Shown: in pieces, positions 25,671 to 34,776 of the stretch
Layout: each line of letters begins with the position of its first letter
How positions within the stretch are numbered: the first letter of the stretch is position 1
Source of the DNA: Pseudomonadota bacterium
GTDB lineage: Bacteria > Desulfobacterota > Desulfobacteria > Desulfobacterales > Desulfobacteraceae
DNA: 64,000 bases
Direction: 5' to 3'
NCBI GenBank assembly: GCA_018821535.1
Contig: JAHJLV010000017.1
Coordinates: 1-64,000, forward strand
The notes under the pieces: generated by a model
Told to the model about the DNA's origin: nothing
Database searches by the model: none
The model's input: only the letters and a program-made list of their open reading frames with translations
Translations under genes and position numbers: made by a program

Positions 25671-27458
25671 TTAAAATGCATTATCATCAATGTCAAGGAT
25701 TTCTCTGCCATTTCTCATACAGGTTTCAATGGTTGCAACAGTATGCGGCAAAGTCACATCTGCAAAATAGGTGGCCGCAAGCACCTTGCCCCGGTAAAAA
25801 TCATTGGCTTTTCCTTTTATCACGGATTTTGGCATGGCCACCACAGCCATATCCAGCAGCCGCCAGACAACCGTCAGTTCGCCAAAGGCCACAAGGGCCG
25901 GATAGGTATAGGATGCCCACTGCAAGGGGTCCTCTTTCATCCTGGCCTGCATGTTCTGTGCAAGTTCCCACAATTTTACGGCAGTGGTCTGCAAAAATTT
26001 AATATGCCTGCCCAGTTCCGGGTGATCACTATTTTGGGTATAAAATTTTTCAACTTCCGCTTTAAAGGCCAGAAAAGGCGCCCCGTTTTTCATGCTCATT
26101 TTCCGACCCAGTAAATCTGTGGCCTGGATGCCGTTGGTCCCTTCGTACAGGGACATGATTTTTGAATCCCTTAAATACTGCTCAAGGGGAAAATCCTTGC
26201 AGTAACCATACCCGCCCAGGCACTGGATGGCAATTTCACATACCCGGAATCCCAGATCCGAACAATAGGCTTTCACAATGGGTGTCATAAAGTCCACCAG
26301 ATCCGAATACCGTTCTTTATCCGCACCCTCGGGCAGTTCCTGGGACAGATCCGACCACATGGCACCGGTATAGATCAAGGATCGCATGCCGTCCACAGCC
26401 GCTTTCATCCACAAAAGATTTCTGCGGACATCCGGATGATCAATAATGGCCACATCCCCTTTTTTCCGGTTGGCAATATCCCGGCCCTGAATACGGCTTC
26501 GGGTATATTCCAGTGCATTTCTGTAGGCCGTACTGGCAATGGACATGCCGCTGACCCCGGTGTTGATTCTGGCTGCATTCATCATCTGGAACATATGGGC
26601 AAGGCCCATGTTTTCTGTTCCGCACAGATAGCCGATGCACTCATTTTTATTGCCGAAATTCAAAACAGCCGTAGGCGATGCATGCAGGCCCAGTTTCTTT
26701 TCAATGCCGCTGCAGAATACATCATTGGATTCTCCCACGCTTCCGTCCGGGTTCACCCGCATCTTGGGCACAACAGATAAAGAAATTCCCCGGACACCTT
26801 CGGGCGCACCTTCTATCCTTGCCAGAACCAGGTGGATAATATTTTGTGTCAGATCATGATTTCCCCAGGAGATAAACACCTTGGTGCCGCAAATTTTATA
26901 ATGCTCGCCTTCGGGAACAGCCGTGGTCTGGGTATTGGCCAGATTTGACCCGGCATCGGCTTCTGTCAGGCACATGGTTCCGGCCCAGATGCCGGTGTAC
27001 ATGTTTCTCAGATAGATGTCTTTAAGTTCTTTGGTGCCAAAACTTTCAATCAGGTGGGCTGCGCCATGGGTAAGGCTCGGGGCCATATTAAAGGACTGGC
27101 TGGCCCCATACATGATATCATTTACAATAATGCGCACCATGTGCGGAAACCCCTGCCCGCCGTATTCTTCATCCCGGACAGCTGCAGTCCAGCCATCTTC
27201 CCCGTATTTTCTGAAAGCAGTTTTAAATTCATCCGGACACAGGACATCTCCCTTATCCCATTTCACGCCCTGTTTTTCGCCGATCTCGTTTAACGGATCA
27301 ACAACCCCTTTTGCAAAATTGATGGCCTCAGAAATTAAAAGTTCCAGGGTTTTTTCATTCAGCCCTTTGTATCGATCCAGTTCACACAGACTGCCCCAGT
27401 TGAGCTGTTCTTTGAGTATGAAAAGCAAATCCTTCTGATTGATCTTAAAATGTCCCAT
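25671..27458 (-). CDS. Acyl-CoA dehydrogenase, long form
   Basis: A 595-residue FAD enzyme. Residues 1-460 are the acyl-CoA dehydrogenase core, with the flavin loop GTMCLTEADAGSNLANTQT, the motif QCLGGYGYCKDFPLEQYLRD and the catalytic glutamate in SLYEGTNGIQ. About 120 further C-terminal residues form the helical extension seen in the long FadE-type subfamily that often uses long or branched acyl-CoAs. It forms the enoyl-CoA and passes electrons to ETF. Only two bases separate it from the preceding acyl-CoA dehydrogenase gene, so the two are translated together. The start is ATG 27458. Confidence 0.9.
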   Translation of the reverse strand: MGHFKINQKDLLFILKEQLNWGSLCELDRYKGLNEKTLELLISEAINFAKGVVDPLNEIGEKQGVKWDKGDVLCPDEFKTAFRKYGEDGWTAAVRDEEYGGQGFPHMVRIIVNDIMYGASQSFNMAPSLTHGAAHLIESFGTKELKDIYLRNMYTGIWAGTMCLTEADAGSNLANTQTTAVPEGEHYKICGTKVFISWGNHDLTQNIIHLVLARIEGAPEGVRGISLSVVPKMRVNPDGSVGESNDVFCSGIEKKLGLHASPTAVLNFGNKNECIGYLCGTENMGLAHMFQMMNAARINTGVSGMSIASTAYRNALEYTRSRIQGRDIANRKKGDVAIIDHPDVRRNLLWMKAAVDGMRSLIYTGAMWSDLSQELPEGADKERYSDLVDFMTPIVKAYCSDLGFRVCEIAIQCLGGYGYCKDFPLEQYLRDSKIMSLYEGTNGIQATDLLGRKMSMKNGAPFLAFKAEVEKFYTQNSDHPELGRHIKFLQTTAVKLWELAQNMQARMKEDPLQWASYTYPALVAFGELTVVWRLLDMAVVAMPKSVIKGKANDFYRGKVLAATYFADVTLPHTVATIETCMRNGREILDIDDNAF

Positions 27459-27460
27459 TT

Positions 27461-28624
27461 TTATATCCCCTTTCCTTTTATCAGTTCTGCTGCAATAATA
27501 TCCTTTTGCATCACTTTTGAGCCGTCAAACAGATCCACCATTTTAACATCTCTGTAAAACCGCTCCACTTCATATTCCTGCATATATCCATATCCGCCAA
27601 ACATCTGAATGGCTTCATCACAGACTTCAAAGGCGGCCCGTGCGGCAAACAGTTTTGCCATGGCACCGGTTTTAAGTCCCGGTTTTTTGATATTTTCCAG
27701 CTGCCATGCAGCCTGATAGGTCATAAGTTTTGCTGCCTCGATCTTTGTGGCCATGTCTGCGATTTTCTGCCGGGTGATCTGAAAATCCACAATTTTCTGC
27801 CCGAACTGTTCTCTTTGCTTTACATGGGCAAGGGCCCGGTCAAATGCGCCCTGGGCCATTCCCAAAGCCTGGGCCGCGGCAATCACACGGGTTTCATTGA
27901 AAAAATCATCCAGAATGGCCATGCCCTTGTTTTCCTGACCGATTAAATTGCGCAGCGGCACTTTAACCTGATCAAACTGAACCTGGCTGATATCCATGAG
28001 CCTTCGCCCAAGTTTTGCCCCCACATCCGTGCAGGTGATGCCGTCACAGTCTGCTTGCACCAGTATAATACTGAAGGCCTTGTCTGATGGCGCTGCCTGA
28101 TCTGTTCTGCATAAGACCAGATAAAATCCTGCCAGGGGGCCTGCATTCATGGCAAAAGTTTTGGTTCCGTTAATGATATAATGATCATTTTCTTTTTTAG
28201 CTGTTGTACAGCACATATCCAGATCATTGCCGATACCGGGTTCGGTGAACGCGGTGCTGGACAGAATCTGACCCTGTGCAATTTTAGGCAGCCAGGCCTG
28301 TTTAAGTTCAGGGCTGCCCTGACGCAAGATCAGTTCAGCGCCGTGCCCTGCCATGACAAGACAGCCGCCAACGGAAGAATCTCCGCGGCACAGACTCTGG
28401 GCCACAAGTACATTTTCAAAGATCCCTAAGCCCTGGCCTGAATATTTTTCAGGGTAATGCATACCGATCAACCCCAGTTCGCAGGCTTTTTTCCAGATAT
28501 CTTCGGGAAATGAATACTGCTCAATGATTTCTTCCAGAATTTCTTTTTTGAATTCACCTTTGATAAAATCGCTGACAGCTTTTTGAATCTGTTTGTGTGT
28601 TTTATCTAATTGTAAAAAAGTCAC
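27461..28624 (-). CDS. Acyl-CoA dehydrogenase with atypical base position
   Basis: A 387-residue acyl-CoA dehydrogenase with flavin loop STAFTEPGIGNDLDM and MFGGYGYMQEYEVERFYRD. At the usual catalytic position, YEGT of medium-chain enzymes, the sequence reads LFDGS, an aspartate. In contrast, FNETRVIAAAQALG places a glutamate where isovaleryl- and long-chain acyl-CoA dehydrogenases carry their base. This suggests an isovaleryl/long-chain type active site, or a specialised reaction. It lies second among three consecutive dehydrogenase genes, 31 bases after the one upstream and 2 bases before the one downstream. The start is ATG 28624. Confidence 0.85.
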   Translation of the reverse strand: MTFLQLDKTHKQIQKAVSDFIKGEFKKEILEEIIEQYSFPEDIWKKACELGLIGMHYPEKYSGQGLGIFENVLVAQSLCRGDSSVGGCLVMAGHGAELILRQGSPELKQAWLPKIAQGQILSSTAFTEPGIGNDLDMCCTTAKKENDHYIINGTKTFAMNAGPLAGFYLVLCRTDQAAPSDKAFSIILVQADCDGITCTDVGAKLGRRLMDISQVQFDQVKVPLRNLIGQENKGMAILDDFFNETRVIAAAQALGMAQGAFDRALAHVKQREQFGQKIVDFQITRQKIADMATKIEAAKLMTYQAAWQLENIKKPGLKTGAMAKLFAARAAFEVCDEAIQMFGGYGYMQEYEVERFYRDVKMVDLFDGSKVMQKDIIAAELIKGKGI

Positions 28625-28655
28625 CGTATCTCTCCTGTTATTTTAAAAGATCCCA

Positions 28656-29807
28656 TTATTTTAATAAATCTCGGGAAATAATAGTCCGTTGAATTTCACT
28701 GGTGCCTTCATAAATCCTGTACAAACGGACATCTCTTAAAAACATTTCAATCTGGTTGCAGGTCAGGCATCCGTCTTCTTCGAGCATATCCACGGCACAG
28801 TCCGCAATCCAGCTTGCCATCTCTGTGCAGAACACCTTGACCATGGAGGCTTTGTCCGTGACATTTTCGCCCTGATCCTTGAGCTGACAACTGTGATACA
28901 GCATCTGTCTTGCTGCAAATATCCGGGTGGCCATATCCGCAAGCGTGAACTGGGCTGCCTGAAGCTGTTTTTTGGATTTACCTGCTGCCATTTTCTGTTT
29001 AATGTGATCAATGCAGATGGCCAGCATTTTTTCAGATGCCCCCAGGGCACATGCACCAATCGTCAACCGTCCTTTGTCCAGCACCCGCATGGCGGTTTTA
29101 AATCCCTGACCCACCATGGGCATGCCGCCGATGACATTTTCCTTTGGCACCCTGCAGTCTTTAAATATCACTTCATGGGTGAACGATCCCTTGAATCCCA
29201 TTTTCAGGTCAGCCGGGCCAATGGACAGACCCGGCATATTTTTTTCAACCACAAAACTGGTCACCCCGCCCCGGGTGCCTTTGGTTTCATCCGTTACCGC
29301 AACGGTTGTAAACACATGGGCGGTATCTGCATTGGTGATAAAAATCTTGCTGCCGTTCAACATCCAGTGATCCCCATCCAGAACAGCAGATGTTGTGATG
29401 CTTGCTGCATCAGATCCTGCATTGGGTTCTGTCAGAGCAAAGGCTGCGGTCCATTTGCCACTGGCAATGGTGGAAAGATACTGTTTTTTTTGTTTTTCAG
29501 TCCCGTCATATACAATTCCCATGGAACCGATGCCGTTGCTGGTGCCGATGCGGGATCGGTAACAGGCATTGGTTTTTGTAATTTCTTCAATCAGCAGGAT
29601 TTCCTCTAAAGTGGATAAGCCAAGCCCCCCGTATTCTTTTGGAATCGGCATGCCGAATAAACCCAGCGCCCTGATTTTATCCACCACGTCTTCGGGAATT
29701 TTGTTTTCTTTTTCCACTTGAAGGGAAATCGGATCAAGCGTATTTTGAACCAGATCCCTTAATTTTGAATGCAGTGTTTTAAACGCATCTGAAAGATTGT
29801 TTTCCAT
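28656..29807 (-). CDS. Acyl-CoA dehydrogenase, short/medium-chain type
   Basis: A 383-residue enzyme of standard length. The flavin loop AAFALTEPNAGSDAASITT, the arginine-containing KGRLTIGACALGASE and the catalytic IYEGTSEIQRTIISRDLLK are all present, so the catalytic glutamate is at the medium-chain position. It oxidises acyl-CoA and reduces ETF. AAAGGAAAGG precedes ATG 29807. An 80-base gap to the EamA gene upstream contains an inverted repeat, so a secondary promoter or operator may act here within the operon. Confidence 0.9.
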   Translation of the reverse strand: MENNLSDAFKTLHSKLRDLVQNTLDPISLQVEKENKIPEDVVDKIRALGLFGMPIPKEYGGLGLSTLEEILLIEEITKTNACYRSRIGTSNGIGSMGIVYDGTEKQKKQYLSTIASGKWTAAFALTEPNAGSDAASITTSAVLDGDHWMLNGSKIFITNADTAHVFTTVAVTDETKGTRGGVTSFVVEKNMPGLSIGPADLKMGFKGSFTHEVIFKDCRVPKENVIGGMPMVGQGFKTAMRVLDKGRLTIGACALGASEKMLAICIDHIKQKMAAGKSKKQLQAAQFTLADMATRIFAARQMLYHSCQLKDQGENVTDKASMVKVFCTEMASWIADCAVDMLEEDGCLTCNQIEMFLRDVRLYRIYEGTSEIQRTIISRDLLK

Positions 29808-29833
29808 ACGACACCTTTCCTTTTAAACATTAT

Positions 29834-29856
29834 TTAACAATATATTTTGTTGTTAA
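29834..29856. repeat. Inverted repeat in the gap before the acyl-CoA dehydrogenase gene
   Basis: Arms TTAACAA and TTGTTAA with a 9-base AT-rich spacer, 27 bases from the ATG at 29807. It may be an internal operator, or a weak hairpin after the EamA gene. Confidence 0.35.
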
Positions 29857-29887
29857 CTTCTTTTTTAAGCCCGATAAAAACCAAAGT

Positions 29888-30769
29888 TTAATGAATCGGA
29901 CGGGTGGTGACCGGTGAATTCGGGCCTTCCTGTTTTAAAATCATGATGGCTCCGGCAGCGATAAATACAATACCCACAAACGTCCATACGGTTGGAATCT
30001 GCCCCCAGAACAACCAGCCCCAGAATCCTGCAAAGATTACCCCAAAAAAACTGACCGGTGAAATCACACTGGGTTTGGCATATTCAAACGAAAGTGTATA
30101 GCATGTCATGGCCAGATACAGGCAGATGCCGGCTCCCACAAGGGCCATCCAGACATGCCAGGGCGCAAAGGTAAATGATTTAATTGCCAGCGGCATACTG
30201 CCCGAGGCTGCCAGAAGGTAATAATAAAACACCACAGCTGTGCCCTTTTCCGTATATACCAGCAGCCGGGTGGATACCATGGAAAAAGCCACCATGAACG
30301 CTGAAATGAGTGCAAGAATATGCCAGACACTGATGTTATCAGGCGTTGGCCGCAGCACCACAATAACACCGATAAATCCGATGATAATCGGCAGCCAGCG
30401 GCGGCGGGGAATTTTTATGTTGAGCCAGAGCCTGATGATAATCGGCACGCACAGCGGTGACGCGCTTCGAAGCAATGTGGCTTCCACCAGCTGAATATGA
30501 GACAGTGAATAATAAAATGTGTACAGGGCGGTAAGCCCGCTGCATCCGCGAAGCAGGTGCAGTTTCCACCGGGCAGTATAAAAGCCTGTTCTTCCTTTTG
30601 GAACAAGCATGACAAAGGTAATCACAAGTCCTGTAAGGTACTGTCCGCAGACCACCACATGAATCGGCAGATACGCGGACAGATAGCGAGTTCCGGCAGC
30701 TGCCATACTGGCGAACAACGCTGTCAGCAGCATGACCCCCACCCCCTTGGCAATATTATTTTCCACCAT
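29888..30769 (-). CDS. EamA/DMT-family permease
   Basis: A 293-residue membrane protein with ten predicted TM helices in two EamA-type repeats (LRGCSGLTALYTFYYSLS in the first; SPVSFFGVIFAGFWGW in the second). The family exports metabolites or amino acids, but the substrate cannot be read from sequence. It begins six bases after the thioesterase gene, inside the beta-oxidation operon, so it may remove an organic acid produced by thioesterase action. That link rests on position alone. No strong ribosome site is visible, consistent with translational coupling. Confidence 0.8.
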   Translation of the reverse strand: MVENNIAKGVGVMLLTALFASMAAAGTRYLSAYLPIHVVVCGQYLTGLVITFVMLVPKGRTGFYTARWKLHLLRGCSGLTALYTFYYSLSHIQLVEATLLRSASPLCVPIIIRLWLNIKIPRRRWLPIIIGFIGVIVVLRPTPDNISVWHILALISAFMVAFSMVSTRLLVYTEKGTAVVFYYYLLAASGSMPLAIKSFTFAPWHVWMALVGAGICLYLAMTCYTLSFEYAKPSVISPVSFFGVIFAGFWGWLFWGQIPTVWTFVGIVFIAAGAIMILKQEGPNSPVTTRPIH

Positions 30770-30775
30770 GATATA

Positions 30776-31216
30776 TTATCTGGTTTCACTTCCTGTGCGA
30801 TAGCGAAAAACGCCCTGGGCAGATGCAATGAGGTTCTCCTGCATGTCATATACATGGGCGCTGCTGTAATAAATTTTTGTTCCGGATGCGGTCACGGTTC
30901 CCACCGCTTTTAAGCCGGAGGTCAGGGCCTGTCCCAAAAAATTAATGTTCAATGACAGGGTCAGGGCTTTACGGACCCGTTTTTCACTGTCTGTATAGAC
31001 GCCTGCCAGAGCCGTTGCTGCATCCAGCAGAGTTGCAATAAACCCGCCGTGGGGCAGACCCTGATAATTGCAGTGTTCGGGTTTTACATCCACCACAATC
31101 ACCACCTTTCCCGGACTCCACTGGTCAATTTCAAACCCCAGATGTTGATTAAACGGCGGCATGGGCCTGCTCAGCCAGGGTTTGAAATTTTCAGATTTTA
31201 TGTGGTTATCTGCCAT
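30776..31216 (-). CDS. Hotdog-fold acyl-CoA thioesterase, PaaI-like
   Basis: A 146-residue single hotdog domain. The family signature HGGFIATLLDAATALAG is present, and the N-terminal NQHLGFEIDQWSPGKVVI fits the PaaI/4HBT group. It hydrolyses acyl-CoA to free acid and CoA, perhaps relieving CoA trapping during beta-oxidation. ATG 31216 overlaps the stop of the upstream multifunctional enzyme as TGATG, which indicates coupling; a start seven codons earlier would lie inside that gene and is less likely. The EamA permease gene follows six bases downstream. Confidence 0.8.
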   Translation of the reverse strand: MADNHIKSENFKPWLSRPMPPFNQHLGFEIDQWSPGKVVIVVDVKPEHCNYQGLPHGGFIATLLDAATALAGVYTDSEKRVRKALTLSLNINFLGQALTSGLKAVGTVTASGTKIYYSSAHVYDMQENLIASAQGVFRYRTGSETR

Positions 31217-33318
31217 CAGGCCTGCTGTGCTGCCCATTGTTCAAGGGTTTTATTTTCTCTGGCAAGTTTTTCCAATAAAGCGGCGGGTTTCCAGTAAGCT
31301 TCGCCATGCTGATCCCGGAATGTGCAAATGGTGTCATATACTTTTTTAAGCCCCACCGTGTCCGCATAATGCATGGGACCGCCAACATAGGCGGGAAATC
31401 CATACCCGAAAACATATACCACATCAATATCACTGGGTCGCTGGGCAATGCCTTCTTCCAGTATTTTGATCCCTTCATTGATCAGGGCGAATATCAACCG
31501 GTTGACAATTTCCTGATCATCGATTTTGCGTCGGGTAATACCCAGGTCTTTTGCCACTTTTTCCACCACTTCCATAACTTTTGGATCGGACACCCGCTGG
31601 CGGGTGGCAGGATCATAGGTATAATAGCCGGCACCGGTTTTCTGACCCAGACGGCCCATCTCAACAAGGGTATCTGCAATCCTGTAGGTTTTGGGTTCGC
31701 CTTTTTGCTCATCTGTCAAGGCTTCCCTTGCTTTATAACCGATATCAAGCCCGGCCAGATCCCCGACAGCACACGGCCCCATGGCCATGCCAAAAGACTG
31801 CATGGCATTGTCAATCTGTTCAGGGGTACTGCCCTCGATCAGGCATAACTGGGATTCTCTTCCATAGAAGCGCAGCATGCGGTTTCCGATAAACCCGTAA
31901 CAGACTCTGGAGAGTGCCGGTACTTTTTTAATTTTCTTGGCCAGTGCCATGGCTGTTGCCAGAACTTCATCAGATGTTTTATCGGCCCGTACGACTTCCA
32001 GCAGCCGCATGACATTGGCCGGGCTGAAAAAATGAAGCCCGATGACATCTTCAGGACGTTTTGTGGACGCTGCAATCTGGTTCACATCCTGATAGGAGGT
32101 ATTGGTTGCCAGAATCGCCCCTTTTTTGCAGATGCTGTCCAGTTTGGCAAAAATCTGTTTTTTAAGTTCAAGGTTTTCAAATACCGCTTCAATAATCAGG
32201 TCCTTATCCTTTAAGTCATTATAATCCAGGGTTCCTGTAATCAACGCTTTACGGGATTGTGCGGCTTTTTCAGACAGCTTGCCTTTTTTCACCGTGATCC
32301 CGTAGTTTTTGGCAACAATATCCATCCCGCGCTGGAGCGCTTCCTCATTGACTTCAAGAATGCATACAGGAATGCCTGCATTGGCAAAATTCATGGCTAT
32401 GCCCCCGCCCATGGTTCCGCCGCCGATAATTCCAACAGATAAAATTTGTTTTACCGGCGTATCCTTTGGCAGGCCATTGACTTTTGCCGATGTTCTTTCG
32501 GCAAAAAACATATGCCGCAGGGCAGCTGACTGTGTTGATGTCATCAGCTCCATGAACAGTTCGCGTTCTCTTGCAAGTCCTTCATCCATGGGAAGATCAA
32601 CAGCTGCCTGTACACAGGAAATAATATTCTGGGGCGCCAGAAGCCCGCGATACCGTTTGGTGGTCTGTGTCCTGTAATTTTCAAAAAAACCGTCCGGAAT
32701 TGAAGACGGTTCAATGGTAATATCCCTGACCCGCCGCAACGGAGCATTTTTATCCACCAGTTCTTTTGCGTAGGCCATGGCATTTTGAAGAAGATTGTCG
32801 TCAAAAATCCGGTCCACCAGTCCCATTTCAAGGGCCTGGGCTGCGGGAACGGGATTACCGGAAATGATCATGTTCAATGCAGATTCCACACCGGTCAGAC
32901 GCGGGACCCGCTGGGTGCCGCCGCCGCCGGGCAAAAGACCCAGCTTGACTTCGGGCAGACCCACCATGGCGCTGGACAATGCGCACCGGTAATGACAGGC
33001 AAGCGCTGTTTCAAGTCCTCCGCCAAGGGCAGTGCCGTGCATTGCAGCAATCACGGGCTTCTGTGATTTTTCTATAGTTGCAAGGACTTCGGGCAGACTT
33101 GGGGACATGGGGGGTTTGCCGAATTCAGTAATATCAGCTCCTGCAATAAATGTTCTGCCGTCGCAGACAATCAGAACCGCCCTGGACGCATCTGTCCGGG
33201 CCGTTTCAATAGATTCTTTAATTCCGGTGCGCACGTGGACAGACAATGCGTTCACCGGTGGATAATTGACCGAAATAATACCGATTTCATCTTTTATTTC
33301 ATATGTAACAACAGACAT
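31216..33318 (-). CDS. Bifunctional enoyl-CoA hydratase/3-hydroxyacyl-CoA dehydrogenase
   Basis: A 700-residue fusion. Residues 1-190 form an enoyl-CoA hydratase domain: oxyanion-hole region HGTALGGGLETALACHYR and catalytic loop LPEVKLGLLPGGGGTQR. The NAD-binding motif IIGGGTMGGGIAM starts near residue 297 and is followed by two 3-hydroxyacyl-CoA dehydrogenase C-terminal domains (GLHFFSPANVMRLLEVV, YGFIGNRM, FGMAMGPCAVGDLAGLD). It performs steps two and three of beta-oxidation. The architecture matches FadB/FadJ and peroxisomal bifunctional enzymes. It lies 32 bases after the thiolase gene and overlaps the thioesterase start. Confidence 0.93.
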   Translation of the reverse strand: MSVVTYEIKDEIGIISVNYPPVNALSVHVRTGIKESIETARTDASRAVLIVCDGRTFIAGADITEFGKPPMSPSLPEVLATIEKSQKPVIAAMHGTALGGGLETALACHYRCALSSAMVGLPEVKLGLLPGGGGTQRVPRLTGVESALNMIISGNPVPAAQALEMGLVDRIFDDNLLQNAMAYAKELVDKNAPLRRVRDITIEPSSIPDGFFENYRTQTTKRYRGLLAPQNIISCVQAAVDLPMDEGLARERELFMELMTSTQSAALRHMFFAERTSAKVNGLPKDTPVKQILSVGIIGGGTMGGGIAMNFANAGIPVCILEVNEEALQRGMDIVAKNYGITVKKGKLSEKAAQSRKALITGTLDYNDLKDKDLIIEAVFENLELKKQIFAKLDSICKKGAILATNTSYQDVNQIAASTKRPEDVIGLHFFSPANVMRLLEVVRADKTSDEVLATAMALAKKIKKVPALSRVCYGFIGNRMLRFYGRESQLCLIEGSTPEQIDNAMQSFGMAMGPCAVGDLAGLDIGYKAREALTDEQKGEPKTYRIADTLVEMGRLGQKTGAGYYTYDPATRQRVSDPKVMEVVEKVAKDLGITRRKIDDQEIVNRLIFALINEGIKILEEGIAQRPSDIDVVYVFGYGFPAYVGGPMHYADTVGLKKVYDTICTFRDQHGEAYWKPAALLEKLARENKTLEQWAAQQA

Positions 33319-33350
33319 AATGACTCCTTATAAATAATGAATGAATACTG

Positions 33351-34553
33351 TTAAAGCCGTTCAATAACCGCAGCCACGCCCTGACCGATACCGATGCACA
33401 TGGTGGCCAGTGCATATCTGCCGCTGGTGCGTTCAAGCTGCCGAAGGGCTGTCATGACAATCCTTCCGCCGCTGGCCCCAAGGGGATGACCCACTGCCAC
33501 TGCACCGCCGTTCGGGTTGATCCTGGGATCATCCGTGGCAAGCCCCAGCTGTTTCATACACCCCAGTGCCTGGGTGGCAAATGCCTCATTTAATTCAATG
33601 ACATCCATATCTTTTAATGCAAGTCCTGCACGGGCCAGCGCTTTTTGTGAAGACGGCACAGGCCCAAGCCCCATCACCCTTGGCGGGACACCGGCAGCAG
33701 CACCTGCAAGAATACGTGCCCTGGGTTTTATGCCTGCTTTTTCCCCTGCTTTTTTATTTCCGATAATCAGAACTGATGCACCGTCATTGATTCCGGAGGC
33801 ATTTCCCGCTGTGACCACACCACCGGGAAATAAGGATTTGAGTTTCCGGAGATCTTCGATGGTGGTTCCGGGCCGGGGATGCTCATCCGCATCCAGCAGA
33901 ATGGGCGGTTTTTTGCGGCCCTGGGGCACTTCAATGGGGATAATCTCATCTTTAAAATATCCGTCCTTGCGCGCTGCTTCATATTTGGTCTGGGAGGCCA
34001 GTGCGAACAGGTCGGTGTCTTCCCGGGTGATGCCCAGATCCGAGGCAATATTATCAGCGGTCTGGGGCATGGAATCCGCCCCGAACTGGGCTTCGATTTT
34101 CGGATTGGTGAATCGCGCGCCCATGGTGGAATCGGCAATGGTCTGGTTTCGTGAAAACGCCGTAAGGGCTTTGGAGACAATCAGCGGTGCACGACTCATG
34201 GATTCCACACCACCGGCAATAAACAGATCGCCTTCATCACATTTTACACAGCGGACAGCATCCAGAACCGCCGCAAGACTTGAACCGCACAGACGGTTTA
34301 CCGTAATCCCGGAGGTTTCAATGGGCAGTCCTGCCAGAAGACCTGAAAACCTTGCCACATTTCTGCAGTCTTCGCCTGCCTGGTTGGTATTGCCGATGAT
34401 GACATCCTCGTATATTTTTTTATCAAAAGGGTTGCGTTCAACAATGGTTCTGATCAGATGGGCCATCACATCATCCGGCCGAAGGCCGGATAATACCCCG
34501 CCATGACGGCCAAAGGCTGTTCGCCCCACATCATAGATGTATGCGTCAGTCAT
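33351..34553 (-). CDS. Thiolase (acetyl-CoA acyltransferase)
   Basis: A 400-residue thiolase of standard length. The acyl-accepting cysteine lies in VNRLCGSSLAAV, the histidine in GGAVAVGHPLGASGGRI and the second cysteine in MCIGIGQGVA, where CxGxGxG is expected; here GIG stands for the more common GGG/GVG. It cleaves 3-ketoacyl-CoA to acetyl-CoA in the last beta-oxidation step. It is the first gene of the minus-strand operon. AAAGGAG lies seven bases before ATG 34553, and an operator-like palindrome containing TATAAT lies just upstream. Confidence 0.93.
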   Translation of the reverse strand: MTDAYIYDVGRTAFGRHGGVLSGLRPDDVMAHLIRTIVERNPFDKKIYEDVIIGNTNQAGEDCRNVARFSGLLAGLPIETSGITVNRLCGSSLAAVLDAVRCVKCDEGDLFIAGGVESMSRAPLIVSKALTAFSRNQTIADSTMGARFTNPKIEAQFGADSMPQTADNIASDLGITREDTDLFALASQTKYEAARKDGYFKDEIIPIEVPQGRKKPPILLDADEHPRPGTTIEDLRKLKSLFPGGVVTAGNASGINDGASVLIIGNKKAGEKAGIKPRARILAGAAAGVPPRVMGLGPVPSSQKALARAGLALKDMDVIELNEAFATQALGCMKQLGLATDDPRINPNGGAVAVGHPLGASGGRIVMTALRQLERTSGRYALATMCIGIGQGVAAVIERL

Positions 34554-34586
34554 GATTTTCTCCTTTTTAGTATTTTGATATTCTGC

Positions 34587-34609
34587 TATGCAAAATTATA
34601 TTTTGCATA
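34587..34609 (-). promoter_or_regulatory. Palindromic operator overlapping the -10 box of the beta-oxidation operon
   Basis: Arms TATGCAAAA (34587-34595) and TTTTGCATA (34601-34609) flank TTATA. On the minus strand the centre reads AAAATATAATTTTG and contains a perfect TATAAT, so a bound protein would cover the promoter. The 11-mer TATTTTGCATA at 34599-34609 is identical to that at 13938-13948. The IclR gene diverges from the same 223-base region, the rest of which is AT-rich. Confidence 0.65.
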
Positions 34610-34776
34610 ATTACAATATTCACTATAGGTCGTCAAGAATAAAATAATAATCTATCTGCCTCACAAATGGTCAAGCATAATTTCGCTGGGTGGAATTCTC
34701 TTCCGTTTTGTCTTGAATTTTATCTTCTTTCCAGATACACTATCGCAAAACTTTAAAAAATAAAAGGACAAGGTCC

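Noticed and set aside
33517..34506. 329-codon open frame antisense to the thiolase gene
   Set aside because: It is a shadow of the thiolase codon pattern, with no own similarity or ribosome site.
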